Numbered from the stretch's first letter, positions 1 through 5,809 are shown. The stretch: DNA of 6,520 bases from an uncultured Haemophilus sp. (GCA_902481695.1 CABSXY010000108.1:1-6520), one strand, 5' to 3'. Translations and numbers: made by a program. Notes: generated by a model not told the origin, from the sequence alone.

Positions 1-26
1 GCTCCTTGTATCTTTTTGAATTTTGT

Positions 27-138
27 CCCCTCTTTAGCAAAGAGGGGTAGGGGAGATTTGGCAGAAGTTATTTCAACCTCATAGTATATTTAGCATCGTT
101 TAAATCTCCCCCTAACCCCCTCTTTACGAAAGAGGGGG
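27..138. repeat. Inverted pair of palindromic repeat units (REP-pair-like)
   Basis: Unit 1 has perfect 9-base arms CCCCTCTTT (27-35) and AAAGAGGGG (39-47) around a 3-base loop, followed by TAGGGGAGATTT (48-59). Unit 2 is nearly the reverse complement: AAATCTCCCCCTAA (102-115), then 10-base arms CCCCCTCTTT (116-125) and AAAGAGGGGG (129-138). The tails GGGGAGATTT (50-59) and AAATCTCCCC (102-111) are exact complements, so the whole block could fold into one large cruciform with a 42-base loop. Two REP-type units facing each other is the arrangement called a REPIN in other bacteria, where such units are moved by a RAYT transposase. That assignment is inference, because no transposase is visible here. 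Confidence 0.7.
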
Positions 139-148
139 GAGGAATAAG

Positions 149-163
149 TCGCTCATTGAGCGA
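149..163. repeat. Short perfect palindrome after purH
   Basis: The sequence TCGCTCA, one base, TGAGCGA forms 7-base arms, 14 bases beyond the purH stop. The flanks GTCG (148-151) and CGAC (169-172) add an overlapping outer inverted repeat. It has no T-run. Its role is unknown; it could be an RNA 3'-end structure or part of the neighbouring repeat element. Confidence 0.45.
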
Positions 164-177
164 AGTGACGACATAAA

Positions 178-1776
178 TTAATGTCTAAAATGACGCATTC
201 CAGTCAATACCATCACCATATTATGTTCATCCGCCGCATCGATGACTTCTTGATCGCGCATTGAGCCACCTGGATGGATCACACATTGAATACCTACTTT
301 CGCAGCTGCATCAATGCCGTCACGGAATGGGAAGAACGCATCAGATGCCATCACACAACCTGCCACGGTCAAGCCTTCATCCTGCGCCTTAATACCCGCA
401 ATCTTAGCAGAATACACGCGGCTCATTTGGCCTGCACCAATGCCGATAGTTTGATTGTCTTTGGCGTAAACAATCGCATTAGATTTCACAAATTTCGCTA
501 CTTTCCAGCAGAACAATAAGTCTTTTAGTTCTTGTTCAGTTGGCTGACGTTTACTTACTACTTTTAAATCATCCACACCAACCATGCCTAAATCCGCATC
601 TTGTACTAATAAACCGCCGTTTACACGTTTGAAATCTAAACGTTCAGAACGAGAGGTCCATTCACCACATTCAAGCAAACGAACATTTTTCTTACGTTTC
701 ACCACTTCTTGCGCTTCAGCAGAAACTTTCGGTGCAATAATCACTTCAACGAATTGGCGTTCCACAATTTCATTTGCGGTTTTTTCGTCTAATTCACGGT
801 TGAAAGCAATAATGCCGCCAAATGCAGAAGTTGGATCGGTTTGGTAAGCACGATTATAGGCGTCTAAAATATCTTTTCCTAAAGCCACGCCACATGGATT
901 AGCATGTTTCACAATCACACAAGCTGGCTCATCAAATTCTTTCACGCACTCAAGTGCTGCATCAGTATCAGCAATATTATTGTAAGACAAGGCTTTACCT
1001 TGTAGTTGATGAGCTGTAGCTACACTCGCCTCTTTTACATTTAAATCAACATAAAAGGCTGCATTTTGATGGGCATTTTCGCCGTAACGCATGGTTTGTT
1101 TACGCACGAAGTTAAGGTTTAAAGTCCGTGGGAATTGACCGCACTTCGCATTCGCGTCTTCTTCCTCTGCAACATGATATGGTTTCACCATTTGTCCAAA
1201 ATAGTTGGCAATCATAGAATCATATTGAGCGGTATGTTCAAATGCTTTAATCGCAAGGTCAAAACGAGTTTCAAGCGTTAGGCTGTTATGGTGTTTATCC
1301 ATCTCTGCAAGAATGGCGTTGAAATCATGATTATTCACCACAATCGCCACATCTTTATGGTTTTTCGCCGCAGAACGCACCATGGTTGGTCCACCGATAT
1401 CGATATTTTCTACTGCATTCGCCAAGGTACAATCTGGTTTAGCCACAGTGGCTGCAAACGGATATAAATTCACGACGACCATATCAATGCCTTCAATGCC
1501 ATGTTGCTGCATGATAGCGTCATCTGTACCACGACGACCAAGAATACCGCCATGTACTTTGGGATGTAAGGTTTTCACGCGACCGTCCATCATTTCTGGG
1601 AATCCCGTATAATCAGACACTTCAGTCACCGGTAAACCATGTTGCTCCAATAATTTTGCGGTACCGCCTGTGGAAAGTAGTTTTACACCACGCTGTACTA
1701 AGCCTTGAGCAAATTCTACGATACCGGTTTTATCAGAAACACTCAGTAAAGCCTGACGAATTGGACGATCTGTCAT
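178..1776 (-). CDS. purH: Bifunctional AICAR transformylase / IMP cyclohydrolase (PurH)
   Basis: PurH catalyses the last two steps of de novo purine synthesis in the cytoplasm. It formylates AICAR with 10-formyl-tetrahydrofolate to FAICAR, then closes the ring to give IMP. At 532 residues it has the usual bacterial length. The N-terminal cyclohydrolase (MGS-like) domain shows SVSDKTG (12-18), STGGTAK (35-41) and DGRVKTLHPKVHGG (64-77). The C-terminal transformylase domain shows RYGENAHQ (230-237), the catalytic KHANPCG motif with Lys290-His291, and HPGGSMRD (501-508). The start follows an AAAGGA ribosome binding site (1784-1789) at 7-base spacing. Transcription should be repressed by PurR through the operator at 1825-1840. 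An exact uptake sequence lies inside the gene at 1138-1146. The gene is intact and highly similar to the H. influenzae protein as I recall it. PurD, its usual operon partner, is not seen before the window edge. Confidence 0.98.
   Translation of the reverse strand: MTDRPIRQALLSVSDKTGIVEFAQGLVQRGVKLLSTGGTAKLLEQHGLPVTEVSDYTGFPEMMDGRVKTLHPKVHGGILGRRGTDDAIMQQHGIEGIDMVVVNLYPFAATVAKPDCTLANAVENIDIGGPTMVRSAAKNHKDVAIVVNNHDFNAILAEMDKHHNSLTLETRFDLAIKAFEHTAQYDSMIANYFGQMVKPYHVAEEEDANAKCGQFPRTLNLNFVRKQTMRYGENAHQNAAFYVDLNVKEASVATAHQLQGKALSYNNIADTDAALECVKEFDEPACVIVKHANPCGVALGKDILDAYNRAYQTDPTSAFGGIIAFNRELDEKTANEIVERQFVEVIIAPKVSAEAQEVVKRKKNVRLLECGEWTSRSERLDFKRVNGGLLVQDADLGMVGVDDLKVVSKRQPTEQELKDLLFCWKVAKFVKSNAIVYAKDNQTIGIGAGQMSRVYSAKIAGIKAQDEGLTVAGCVMASDAFFPFRDGIDAAAKVGIQCVIHPGGSMRDQEVIDAADEHNMVMVLTGMRHFRH
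1138..1146 (-). other. DNA uptake sequence (USS) inside purH
   Basis: ACCGCACTT is the exact complement of the Haemophilus-type uptake core AAGTGCGGT. Such sites are bound preferentially during natural transformation in this branch of Pasteurellaceae. This one is read in frame as part of Lys-Cys-Gly-Gln in the linker between the two PurH domains. Confidence 0.85.
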
Positions 1777-1818
1777 TACATTTTCCTTTCATTAAATGGT
1801 TAAAAATAAGCGGGGTGA

Positions 1819-1847
1819 ATTATAGCGCAAACGTTTGCGCTTACATA
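1819..1847 (-). promoter_or_regulatory. purH promoter
   Basis: On the minus strand a perfect -10 box TATAAT (1819-1824) lies 42 bases upstream of the purH start codon. At 17-base spacing the -35 position reads TATGTA (1842-1847), a poor match to TTGACA. The spacer is almost wholly filled by the PurR operator, so bound repressor would block RNA polymerase directly. The -10 is convincing; the -35 is weak. Confidence 0.75.
1825..1840. promoter_or_regulatory. PurR operator of purH
   Basis: GCGCAAACGTTTGCGC is a perfect 16-base palindrome, extending to 18 bases (1824-1841). It fits the known PurR operator, whose centre is GCAAACGTTTGC. PurR is a LacI-family repressor that binds with hypoxanthine or guanine as corepressor. 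The site sits between the -10 and -35 positions of the purH promoter, a typical place for repression. Confidence 0.92.
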
Positions 1848-1865
1848 GAGAAAATTTTCCTGGTA

Positions 1866-1884
1866 AGCGCACTTAAAGTGCGGT
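1866..1884 (+). other. USS with a degenerate inverted partner
   Basis: An exact uptake core AAGTGCGGT lies at 1876-1884 on the plus strand, followed by the AT-rich tail usual for extended uptake sites. Immediately left, AGCGCACTT (1866-1874) is the inverted core with one mismatch. Together CGCACTT, one base, AAGTGCG forms a 7-base-arm palindrome. Inverted uptake pairs often act as terminators in this family. Here there is no useful loop or T-run, and the T-run terminator lies separately at 1910-1932. Confidence 0.7.
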
Positions 1885-1909
1885 GATTTATTTAAGTGAT
1901 TTTAAAAAC

Positions 1910-1932
1910 AAAAAAGCCCGCGAAATGCGGGC
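1910..1932 (-). terminator. Intrinsic terminator of the DoxX gene
   Basis: Read on the minus strand, GCCCGC (1927-1932) and GCGGGC (1916-1921) form a 6-base GC stem with a 5-base loop, followed by six T (1910-1915). It starts 22 bases after the DoxX stop codon. It separates that gene from purH, which has its own promoter. Confidence 0.88.
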
Positions 1933-1954
1933 AACAAATGAATGAGATAATTGA

Positions 1955-2353
1955 TTAACGTTTGCGATTGTCTAGAGAGAATGCGCCAGCACCCGCAAAC
2001 ATAAAATAGAAGAACACCAAAGAATAAAGTAAAGCGAGTTCACCACCATTTGCGATTGGGAAGAATAAATTCCCTTGACCTGCTGCGTGCATAAAGAAAT
2101 ACGCATAAGCCATTTGACCTGAAAGGATAAAGGCCGCAGGACGAACAAATAAACCTAAAATTAATAGGATTGAACCGACAATCTCGATTACTCCACCTAC
2201 GATCATCATTGGATCGCCCACTGCGCCATTACCGCCAGTCATTGAAATTGGGAATTCCCAGAATTTCGCTGTGCCGTGTAAAATAAACATATACGCAGCG
2301 ACGATACGTAATAAAGCTAAAACATACGGAGAGTATTTTTCTAAGTTTTTCAT
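1955..2353 (-). CDS. DoxX family inner-membrane protein
   Basis: This is a 132-residue, four-helix integral membrane protein of the DoxX family. Hydrophobic segments lie at about 10-28, 48-69, 72-91 and 104-125. Family-like features are the first helix with LRI and HGTAK (26-30), the second with GGVIEIVG (53-60), Arg71 after it, NGGE (102-105), and the closing AGAGAFSLD (120-128). The start is supported by an AGGA ribosome binding site (2361-2364) with 7-base spacing. DoxX proteins are linked to membrane redox chemistry in some organisms (archaeal thiosulfate:quinone oxidoreductase, the mycobacterial SodA-DoxX-SseA complex), but most bacterial members have no known function. The gene lies downstream of dsbD on the same strand, with a probable promoter of its own and a clear terminator after it. 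The family call is firm; the biochemical role is not known. Confidence 0.9.
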   Translation of the reverse strand: MKNLEKYSPYVLALLRIVAAYMFILHGTAKFWEFPISMTGGNGAVGDPMMIVGGVIEIVGSILLILGLFVRPAAFILSGQMAYAYFFMHAAGQGNLFFPIANGGELALLYSLVFFYFMFAGAGAFSLDNRKR

Positions 2354-2392
2354 AAAGTTTTCCTAATAAAAAGTGATTTGAGAACGGGGTGT

Positions 2393-2421
2393 ATATTAAC
2401 GATTAACTCAAATCCAAACAA
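2393..2421 (-). promoter_or_regulatory. Probable promoter of the DoxX gene
   Basis: On the minus strand, TTGTTT (2416-2421) and TAATAT (2393-2398) are separated by 17 bases, in the gap between dsbD and the DoxX gene. The match is moderate. Because no good terminator follows dsbD, read-through from dsbD is also possible. Confidence 0.45.
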
Positions 2422-2463
2422 TACCGCAAATCGAAAAGGACTTTTTACGATTAGGAAATAATT

Positions 2464-4233
2464 TTACGCTTTACTGATTTTCTCAATCCATTGTAAAAAC
2501 TCAACTGGCGGCATGAATCCGTTAACACGACTCCCCTCAATTTCTTTTCCATCTTGATTAAAGAACAAAATAGTCGGTAAACCTAGCACTTTATATTTTG
2601 TCATTAAAGCACGGTTTTCTTCGGAGTTTTTCGTCATATCCACTTGAAGAAGCAGCATGTCACCAAAAGCTTTTTGTACACTTGGATCACTAAATGTTTC
2701 TTTTTCAAACTCTTTACAAGCTACACACCAATCCGCATAAAGATCGAGCATCACAAGCGATTTGTTATTTTCCGCCAGAACTTGTTGCAATTCAGCTTCG
2801 CTTTTTATTTGTTTAAATTCAACATGAGAAACCGCTTTATTTTCGACCGCACTTGATGTCGAGGTTTCGCCCCAAACCCAAGTTTGAAGCGGTTTAACAC
2901 TAATCATTGCTGCCACTAAAAAGAAAATTCGGAATACCCAACCTGTGCCATTTTTCGGCATTTGGAAAGCAAACCAAATGAAAAATGCAGTGCCGAGCAT
3001 CGCCCATAATCTTGGTGTCCATTCATCCGGCAAAATACGAGAAATTAAGAATACCGGTAACGCGAGCATCACAAAGCCAAAGAGCTTTTTAACGGTTTCC
3101 ATCCACATGCCTGATTTAGGTAGGATTTTATTCCCAAATAACGTGATTAAAATCAGCGGTACGCCCATCCCTAATGCGAGCAAATAAAGCGTAATCGCGC
3201 CAGTGAATAAATCGCCACTCTGCGCCACGTAAAGCAAGGCGCCAGAAAGCGGTGCTGACGTACAAGGCGAAGCCACAAGCCCTGCAATCATGCCCATTAA
3301 GAACACGCCACCAAAAGCGCCAGCTTTTTGCTGTTGGCTCAGTAAAGACAGTTTTGTTTGTAAGGAACTTGGAAGCTGTAAGGTAAATACGCCGAACATC
3401 GACAATGCTAACAAGACAAAGATAATTGATAAGCCAATCATCACATAAGGATGTTGTAAAGCCACTTGGAAAGGCAAACCAATTGCAGCCACAATCAAGC
3501 CTAGCAAGGTGTAAGTCAATGCCATCCCTTGCACGTACACAAAACTTAATGCAAAAGCACGCCACATATTAGGGCGTTGATTTTGACCAATTACAATCGC
3601 TGAAAGCAACGGCAACATTGGTAACACACAAGGTGTAAAAGCCAATCCTAAGCCTAATAAGAAAAAGCCAAATACGGCATATTTGCTGTTAAATAAACTT
3701 TCTGCTAAACGATCTTGCTCTGCTTTAGGTTGTGCGGAAAGTGCGGTCAATTTTTCCGATATTTTTTCAGTATTTACGACCTGTGCAATAGGCAAATCCG
3801 CCACTTTAATTTCTTTCACTTCAGGCGGATAACAAAAGCCTGTTGTACAACCTTGGTAAGTAATTTCAACCACATCTTCGGCTTTTAGAGGCGACTGACT
3901 TGCTTTAAAGATAGCTTGTACTGGCTTTTTGAAAATCTTCATTAAGCCAAAATAAGGATCGTTATAATCTTCAGGGGAAATAGAAAATGTCGGCATATCA
4001 AATGATGCGGTTTCCGCTTGGTTGAGCTTCACGGAAATTTTCTCTTGATAGAGATAATACCCTTCTGCTATCGACCAATTGACGATCACATTTTCTTGAT
4101 TCTCGCTTTTCGCAGCTGAAAATTGAAAAGCTTCATCCACAGGTAAGAAAGCCGGTTTCTTATCAAAAAGACCGGCTTGAGTGGAAAGTGCGGTAAAAAT
4201 AAAAAATAAAAAAAGAAGAATTCGCTTCATCAT
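2464..4233 (-). CDS. dsbD: Thiol:disulfide interchange protein DsbD
   Basis: DsbD carries electrons from cytoplasmic thioredoxin across the inner membrane to periplasmic DsbC, DsbG and cytochrome c maturation partners. All three parts are present. There is a signal peptide of about 20 residues ending in TQA before GLFDKK. The periplasmic alpha domain has GCTTGFCYPP with Cys129 and Cys134. The membrane beta domain (about 186-450, eight helices in the family) has FTPCVLPM (Cys202) and ASPCTSAP (Cys324). The thioredoxin-like gamma domain (about 470-589) has WCVAC (Cys503, Cys506) and a later GLPT cis-proline loop. All six redox cysteines are retained. The alpha pair is spaced C-x4-C, one residue shorter than I recall for E. 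coli. Two ATGs are adjacent: the second (4228-4230) lies 7 bases after GGGA (4238-4241), the first only 4, so the protein may be 588 residues. Three uptake sequences lie in the gene. It is transcribed divergently from arcA. Confidence 0.97.
   Translation of the reverse strand: MMKRILLFLFFIFTALSTQAGLFDKKPAFLPVDEAFQFSAAKSENQENVIVNWSIAEGYYLYQEKISVKLNQAETASFDMPTFSISPEDYNDPYFGLMKIFKKPVQAIFKASQSPLKAEDVVEITYQGCTTGFCYPPEVKEIKVADLPIAQVVNTEKISEKLTALSAQPKAEQDRLAESLFNSKYAVFGFFLLGLGLAFTPCVLPMLPLLSAIVIGQNQRPNMWRAFALSFVYVQGMALTYTLLGLIVAAIGLPFQVALQHPYVMIGLSIIFVLLALSMFGVFTLQLPSSLQTKLSLLSQQQKAGAFGGVFLMGMIAGLVASPCTSAPLSGALLYVAQSGDLFTGAITLYLLALGMGVPLILITLFGNKILPKSGMWMETVKKLFGFVMLALPVFLISRILPDEWTPRLWAMLGTAFFIWFAFQMPKNGTGWVFRIFFLVAAMISVKPLQTWVWGETSTSSAVENKAVSHVEFKQIKSEAELQQVLAENNKSLVMLDLYADWCVACKEFEKETFSDPSVQKAFGDMLLLQVDMTKNSEENRALMTKYKVLGLPTILFFNQDGKEIEGSRVNGFMPPVEFLQWIEKISKA
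2846..2854 (-). other. USS inside dsbD
   Basis: ACCGCACTT is an exact uptake core in minus orientation. It falls in the stretch coding for the Ser/Thr-rich periplasmic linker between the DsbD membrane domain and the thioredoxin-like domain, where sequence constraint is low. Confidence 0.85.
3739..3747 (+). other. USS inside dsbD
   Basis: AAGTGCGGT is an exact uptake core in plus orientation, followed by CAATTTTTCC, which fits the AT-rich extension. It lies in the segment coding for the linker between the DsbD alpha domain and the first membrane helix, again a tolerant part of the protein. Confidence 0.85.
4186..4194 (+). other. USS in the dsbD signal-peptide codons
   Basis: AAGTGCGGT is an exact uptake core followed by an A-rich run. 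Read on the coding (minus) strand it encodes Thr-Ala-Leu just before the signal-peptidase site, a region that tolerates substitution. Confidence 0.85.
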
Positions 4234-4260
4234 AAAGTCCCAACTATTGTTCCTACTAAA

Positions 4261-4288
4261 ATTCTAGCATAGATCAAAAGAATGTTAA
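4261..4288 (-). promoter_or_regulatory. dsbD promoter with extended -10
   Basis: On the minus strand, TTAACA (4283-4288, 5 of 6 matches to TTGACA) and TAGAAT (4261-4266, 5 of 6 to TATAAT) are separated by 16 bases. The -10 is preceded by TGC, giving an extended -10. The expected transcript start is near 4254, leaving a leader of about 20 bases. Confidence 0.65.
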
Positions 4289-4291
4289 TAA

Positions 4292-4311
4292 TTTATGACT
4301 TAGATCATAAA
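4292..4311. promoter_or_regulatory. CRP-like dyad between dsbD and arcA
   Basis: TTTATGA (4292-4298) and TCATAAA (4305-4311) are perfect 7-base inverted arms around 6 bases. The pattern TATGA-N6-TCATA differs from the CRP core TGTGA-N6-TCACA by one base in each half. The dyad centre is about 47 bases upstream of the expected dsbD transcript start and about 81 bases upstream of the arcA start. A regulator other than CRP, or an accidental AT-rich dyad, is possible. Confidence 0.4.
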
Positions 4312-4333
4312 ATTAAATGTAATTTAAACAATG

Positions 4334-4342
4334 ACCGCACTT
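4334..4342 (-). other. Intergenic USS between dsbD and arcA
   Basis: ACCGCACTT is an exact uptake core in minus orientation, just upstream of the arcA promoter. The A/T-rich sequence to its left fits the extended uptake motif on that strand. It is a single site, not part of an inverted terminator pair. Confidence 0.85.
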
Positions 4343-4347
4343 TTCTG

Positions 4348-4376
4348 TTGTTACAGCAATGTTACAATTATAGAAT
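4348..4376 (+). promoter_or_regulatory. arcA promoter
   Basis: TTGTTA (4348-4353, 4 of 6) and TAGAAT (4371-4376, 5 of 6) are separated by exactly 17 bases. Transcription would start near 4383. That is after the upstream in-frame ATG at 4377 and supports the ATG at 4410 as the real arcA start. Confidence 0.7.
4350..4364 (+). promoter_or_regulatory. Putative ArcA box in the arcA promoter
   Basis: GTTACAGCAATGTTA matches the E. coli ArcA-box consensus GTTAATTAAATGTTA at 11 of 15 positions. It keeps the two GTTA direct repeats at the required 11-base period (TGTTAC at 4349-4354 and 4360-4365). The box overlaps the -35 and spacer of the arcA promoter, so bound ArcA-P would probably repress its own gene. 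The match is visible; the autoregulation is inference. Confidence 0.5.
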
Positions 4377-4397
4377 ATGCCCATAACAAAGAATAAC

Positions 4398-4403
4398 AAG
4401 GAG
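4398..4403 (+). promoter_or_regulatory. arcA ribosome binding site that decides the start
   Basis: AAGGAG is a near-perfect Shine-Dalgarno sequence 6 bases before the ATG at 4410. It falls inside the longer open frame that begins at 4377. It therefore selects the inner start, which gives the standard ArcA N-terminus. Confidence 0.85.
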
Positions 4404-4409
4404 CAACGA

Positions 4410-5123
4410 ATGGCTACCCCAAAAATTCTCATCGTGGAAGATGAAGCGGTAACCCGTAATACGTTAAAAGGAATTTTTGAAGCTGAGGGCTATGAGGTAT
4501 TACAAGCACAAGATGGTGCCGAAATGTATCGTCAGTTAAGCTCGGAAACGGTTAATCTCATCGTATTAGATATCAACTTACCCGGTAAAAATGGTTTATT
4601 ACTGGGCCGTGAATTACGTGAAAAAACACCTATCCCTCTGATTTTCCTAACAGGGCGAGATAATGAAGTTGATAAAATTTTAGGTTTAGAAATCGGAGCC
4701 GATGATTATCTCACCAAACCCTTCAACCCTAGAGAACTCACCATTCGTGCAAGAAATTTATTGCATCGCACCATGACACTAAATGGCAAAGAAACCCATT
4801 TACAACGTGAGAACTATCGTTTTAATGGGTGGACACTGGATTTAAATAGTCATAATTTAATTACACCTGAAGGCACTGAGTTTAAGCTACCGCGTAGTGA
4901 ATTTCGTGCCATGTTGCATTTCTGTGAAAACCCAGGAAAATTGCAAACACGCGAAGAATTATTGCTAAAAATGACAGGACGCGAATTAAAACCACAAGAT
5001 CGTACTGTGGATGTAACAATTCGCCGCATTCGGAAACATTTTGAAGATCATCCTAATACACCAGAAATTATTGCTACCGTGCATGGTGAAGGCTATCGTT
5101 TCTGTGGTGAATTAGAAGAATAA
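4410..5123 (+). CDS. arcA: Aerobic respiration control response regulator ArcA
   Basis: ArcA is the OmpR/PhoB-type DNA-binding response regulator of the Arc two-component system. Phosphorylated by the quinone-sensing kinase ArcB under low oxygen, it represses respiratory and TCA-cycle genes and activates some fermentative ones. The 237-residue product matches the family length. The receiver domain (about 1-120) shows the acidic pocket Glu10-Asp11, phospho-acceptor Asp54 in LDINLPG, Thr81 and Lys103 in TKPFNPRE. The winged-helix domain shows KLPRSEFRAMLHFCENPG, the recognition helix DRTVDVTIRRIRKHFE, and IATVHGEGYRFCG near the end. An in-frame ATG at 4377 would add 11 residues foreign to the family and would lie upstream of the predicted transcript start, so I reject it. 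arcB is not in the window, which is normal because the two genes are usually unlinked. A strong terminator follows. Confidence 0.97.
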   Translation: MATPKILIVEDEAVTRNTLKGIFEAEGYEVLQAQDGAEMYRQLSSETVNLIVLDINLPGKNGLLLGRELREKTPIPLIFLTGRDNEVDKILGLEIGADDYLTKPFNPRELTIRARNLLHRTMTLNGKETHLQRENYRFNGWTLDLNSHNLITPEGTEFKLPRSEFRAMLHFCENPGKLQTREELLLKMTGRELKPQDRTVDVTIRRIRKHFEDHPNTPEIIATVHGEGYRFCGELEE

Positions 5124-5139
5124 TCGATCATTAAGTAAT

Positions 5140-5172
5140 AAAAGGCTGAGTCAAATCAGCCTTTTGTTTTTT
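5140..5172 (+). terminator. Intrinsic terminator of arcA
   Basis: AAAAGGCTGA (5140-5149) pairs with TCAGCCTTTT (5156-5165) around a 6-base loop, followed by GTTTTTT. The stem is 10 bases and the T-tract runs into the -35 box of the smpB promoter. It begins 17 bases after the arcA stop codon. Confidence 0.92.
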
Positions 5173-5199
5173 GCTATCCACGGCGAGATTCGGTAAAAT
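5171..5199 (+). promoter_or_regulatory. smpB promoter
   Basis: TTGCTA (5171-5176, 4 of 6) and TAAAAT (5194-5199, 5 of 6) are separated by 17 bases. The -35 begins in the last T residues of the arcA terminator. Transcription would start near 5206, giving a leader of about 30 bases. Confidence 0.65.
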
Positions 5200-5235
5200 C
5201 AACGCCAATTTACGATTAATAAACAACGGATAACA

Positions 5236-5718
5236 ATGACCAAGAAGAAAGTCAAAGTCGGCTCCAACACCATTGCATTAAATAAACGAGCTCGACACGA
5301 ATATTTTATTGAAGATGAAATTGAAGCCGGCCTTGAATTACAAGGTTGGGAAGTAAAATCAATGCGTGCTGGTAAAGCCAACATCAGCGATAGCTATATC
5401 ATTTTTAAAAACGGTGAAGCCTATTTATTTGGTGCGACCATTCAACCATTAAGCTTGGCTTCTACTCACGTCGTTTGCGATCCGACGCGTACTCGTAAGC
5501 TTTTATTGAATAAACGTGAACTGGATAATCTTTTCGGTAAATCAAGCCGTGATGGTTTTACCATTGTTGCCCTTTCTCTTTATTGGAAAGGCGCTTGGGC
5601 AAAGATCAAAATCGGTCTTGCGAAAGGTAAAAAACAACATGATAAACGTGATGATATTAAAGAGCGTGAATGGAAAGTGGCGAAAGAGCGTATTATGAAA
5701 AATGCGCATCGTGGATAA
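5236..5718 (+). CDS. smpB: SsrA-binding protein SmpB
   Basis: SmpB binds tmRNA (SsrA) and delivers it to ribosomes stalled without a stop codon, so that the nascent chain is tagged for proteolysis and the ribosome is freed. The 160-residue product has the family length. It contains IALNKRARHEYFIEDEIEAG (about 14-33), LQGWEVKSMRAGKANISDSY (about 35-54), the conserved THVVCDPTRTRKLLLN segment (about 78-93), and the basic tail KGKKQHDKRDDIKEREWK near the C-terminus that enters the mRNA channel. The start codon has only a short Shine-Dalgarno core (GGA at 5228-5230, 5-base spacing), but the N-terminus MTKKK agrees with the family. smpB has its own promoter and terminator here. ssrA, a frequent neighbour in other genomes, is not seen in the window. 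Confidence 0.98.
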   Translation: MTKKKVKVGSNTIALNKRARHEYFIEDEIEAGLELQGWEVKSMRAGKANISDSYIIFKNGEAYLFGATIQPLSLASTHVVCDPTRTRKLLLNKRELDNLFGKSSRDGFTIVALSLYWKGAWAKIKIGLAKGKKQHDKRDDIKEREWKVAKERIMKNAHRG

Positions 5719-5736
5719 CTCTCCGACCAAACAGAC

Positions 5737-5770
5737 AAAATGCCTTTCAACCGAAAGGCATTTTTCTTTT
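5737..5770 (+). terminator. Intrinsic terminator of smpB
   Basis: AAAATGCCTTTC (5737-5748) pairs with GAAAGGCATTTT (5753-5764) around the loop AACC, giving a 12-base stem followed by T-rich sequence. It starts 18 bases after the smpB stop. The flanking A-run also makes it plausible in the reverse direction. Confidence 0.92.
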
Positions 5771-5809
5771 TCTCAATATGAAAAAAATTCTCATGGTTAT
5801 GAATAAAAG

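Larger units (their letters stand above)
1..177. other. Non-coding region downstream of purH
   Basis: I see no supportable gene in this stretch, which lies 3' of purH on the minus strand. It is filled by two GC-rich hairpin units in inverted orientation (27-59 and 102-138) and a separate short palindrome next to the purH stop codon (149-163). No hairpin here is followed by a clear T-run on the minus strand, so I cannot name an intrinsic terminator for purH. In enteric bacteria and H. influenzae purD follows purH. If purD exists here, it lies beyond the left edge. Confidence 0.7.

Noticed and set aside
27..138. The paired hairpins as a CRISPR fragment or a purH terminator
   Set aside because: There are only two units, in inverted rather than direct orientation, and neither hairpin is followed by a T-run on the purH strand.
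274..1886. Plus-strand open frames opposite purH (274-519, 584-847, 1382-1612, 1656-1886)
   Set aside because: They lie antisense to a full-length conserved purH, have no family resemblance, and one crosses the purH promoter. They are shadows of the real gene.
2429..2452. Inverted repeat after dsbD (AATCGAAAA with TTTTTACGATT) as a terminator
   Set aside because: The stem is AT-rich with a bulge, and no T-run follows on the minus strand. It cannot be called a terminator with confidence.
2644..3565. Open frames overlapping dsbD on both strands (2644-2856, 2945-3187, 3128-3565)
   Set aside because: All are contained in the intact dsbD gene, with improbable compositions and no supporting start signals.
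4377..4409. An 11-residue N-terminal extension of ArcA from the ATG at 4377
   Set aside because: The ATG has no ribosome binding site, overlaps the region just after the -10 box and lies before the expected transcript start. The AAGGAG at 4398-4403 serves the ATG at 4410, which gives the standard ArcA N-terminus.
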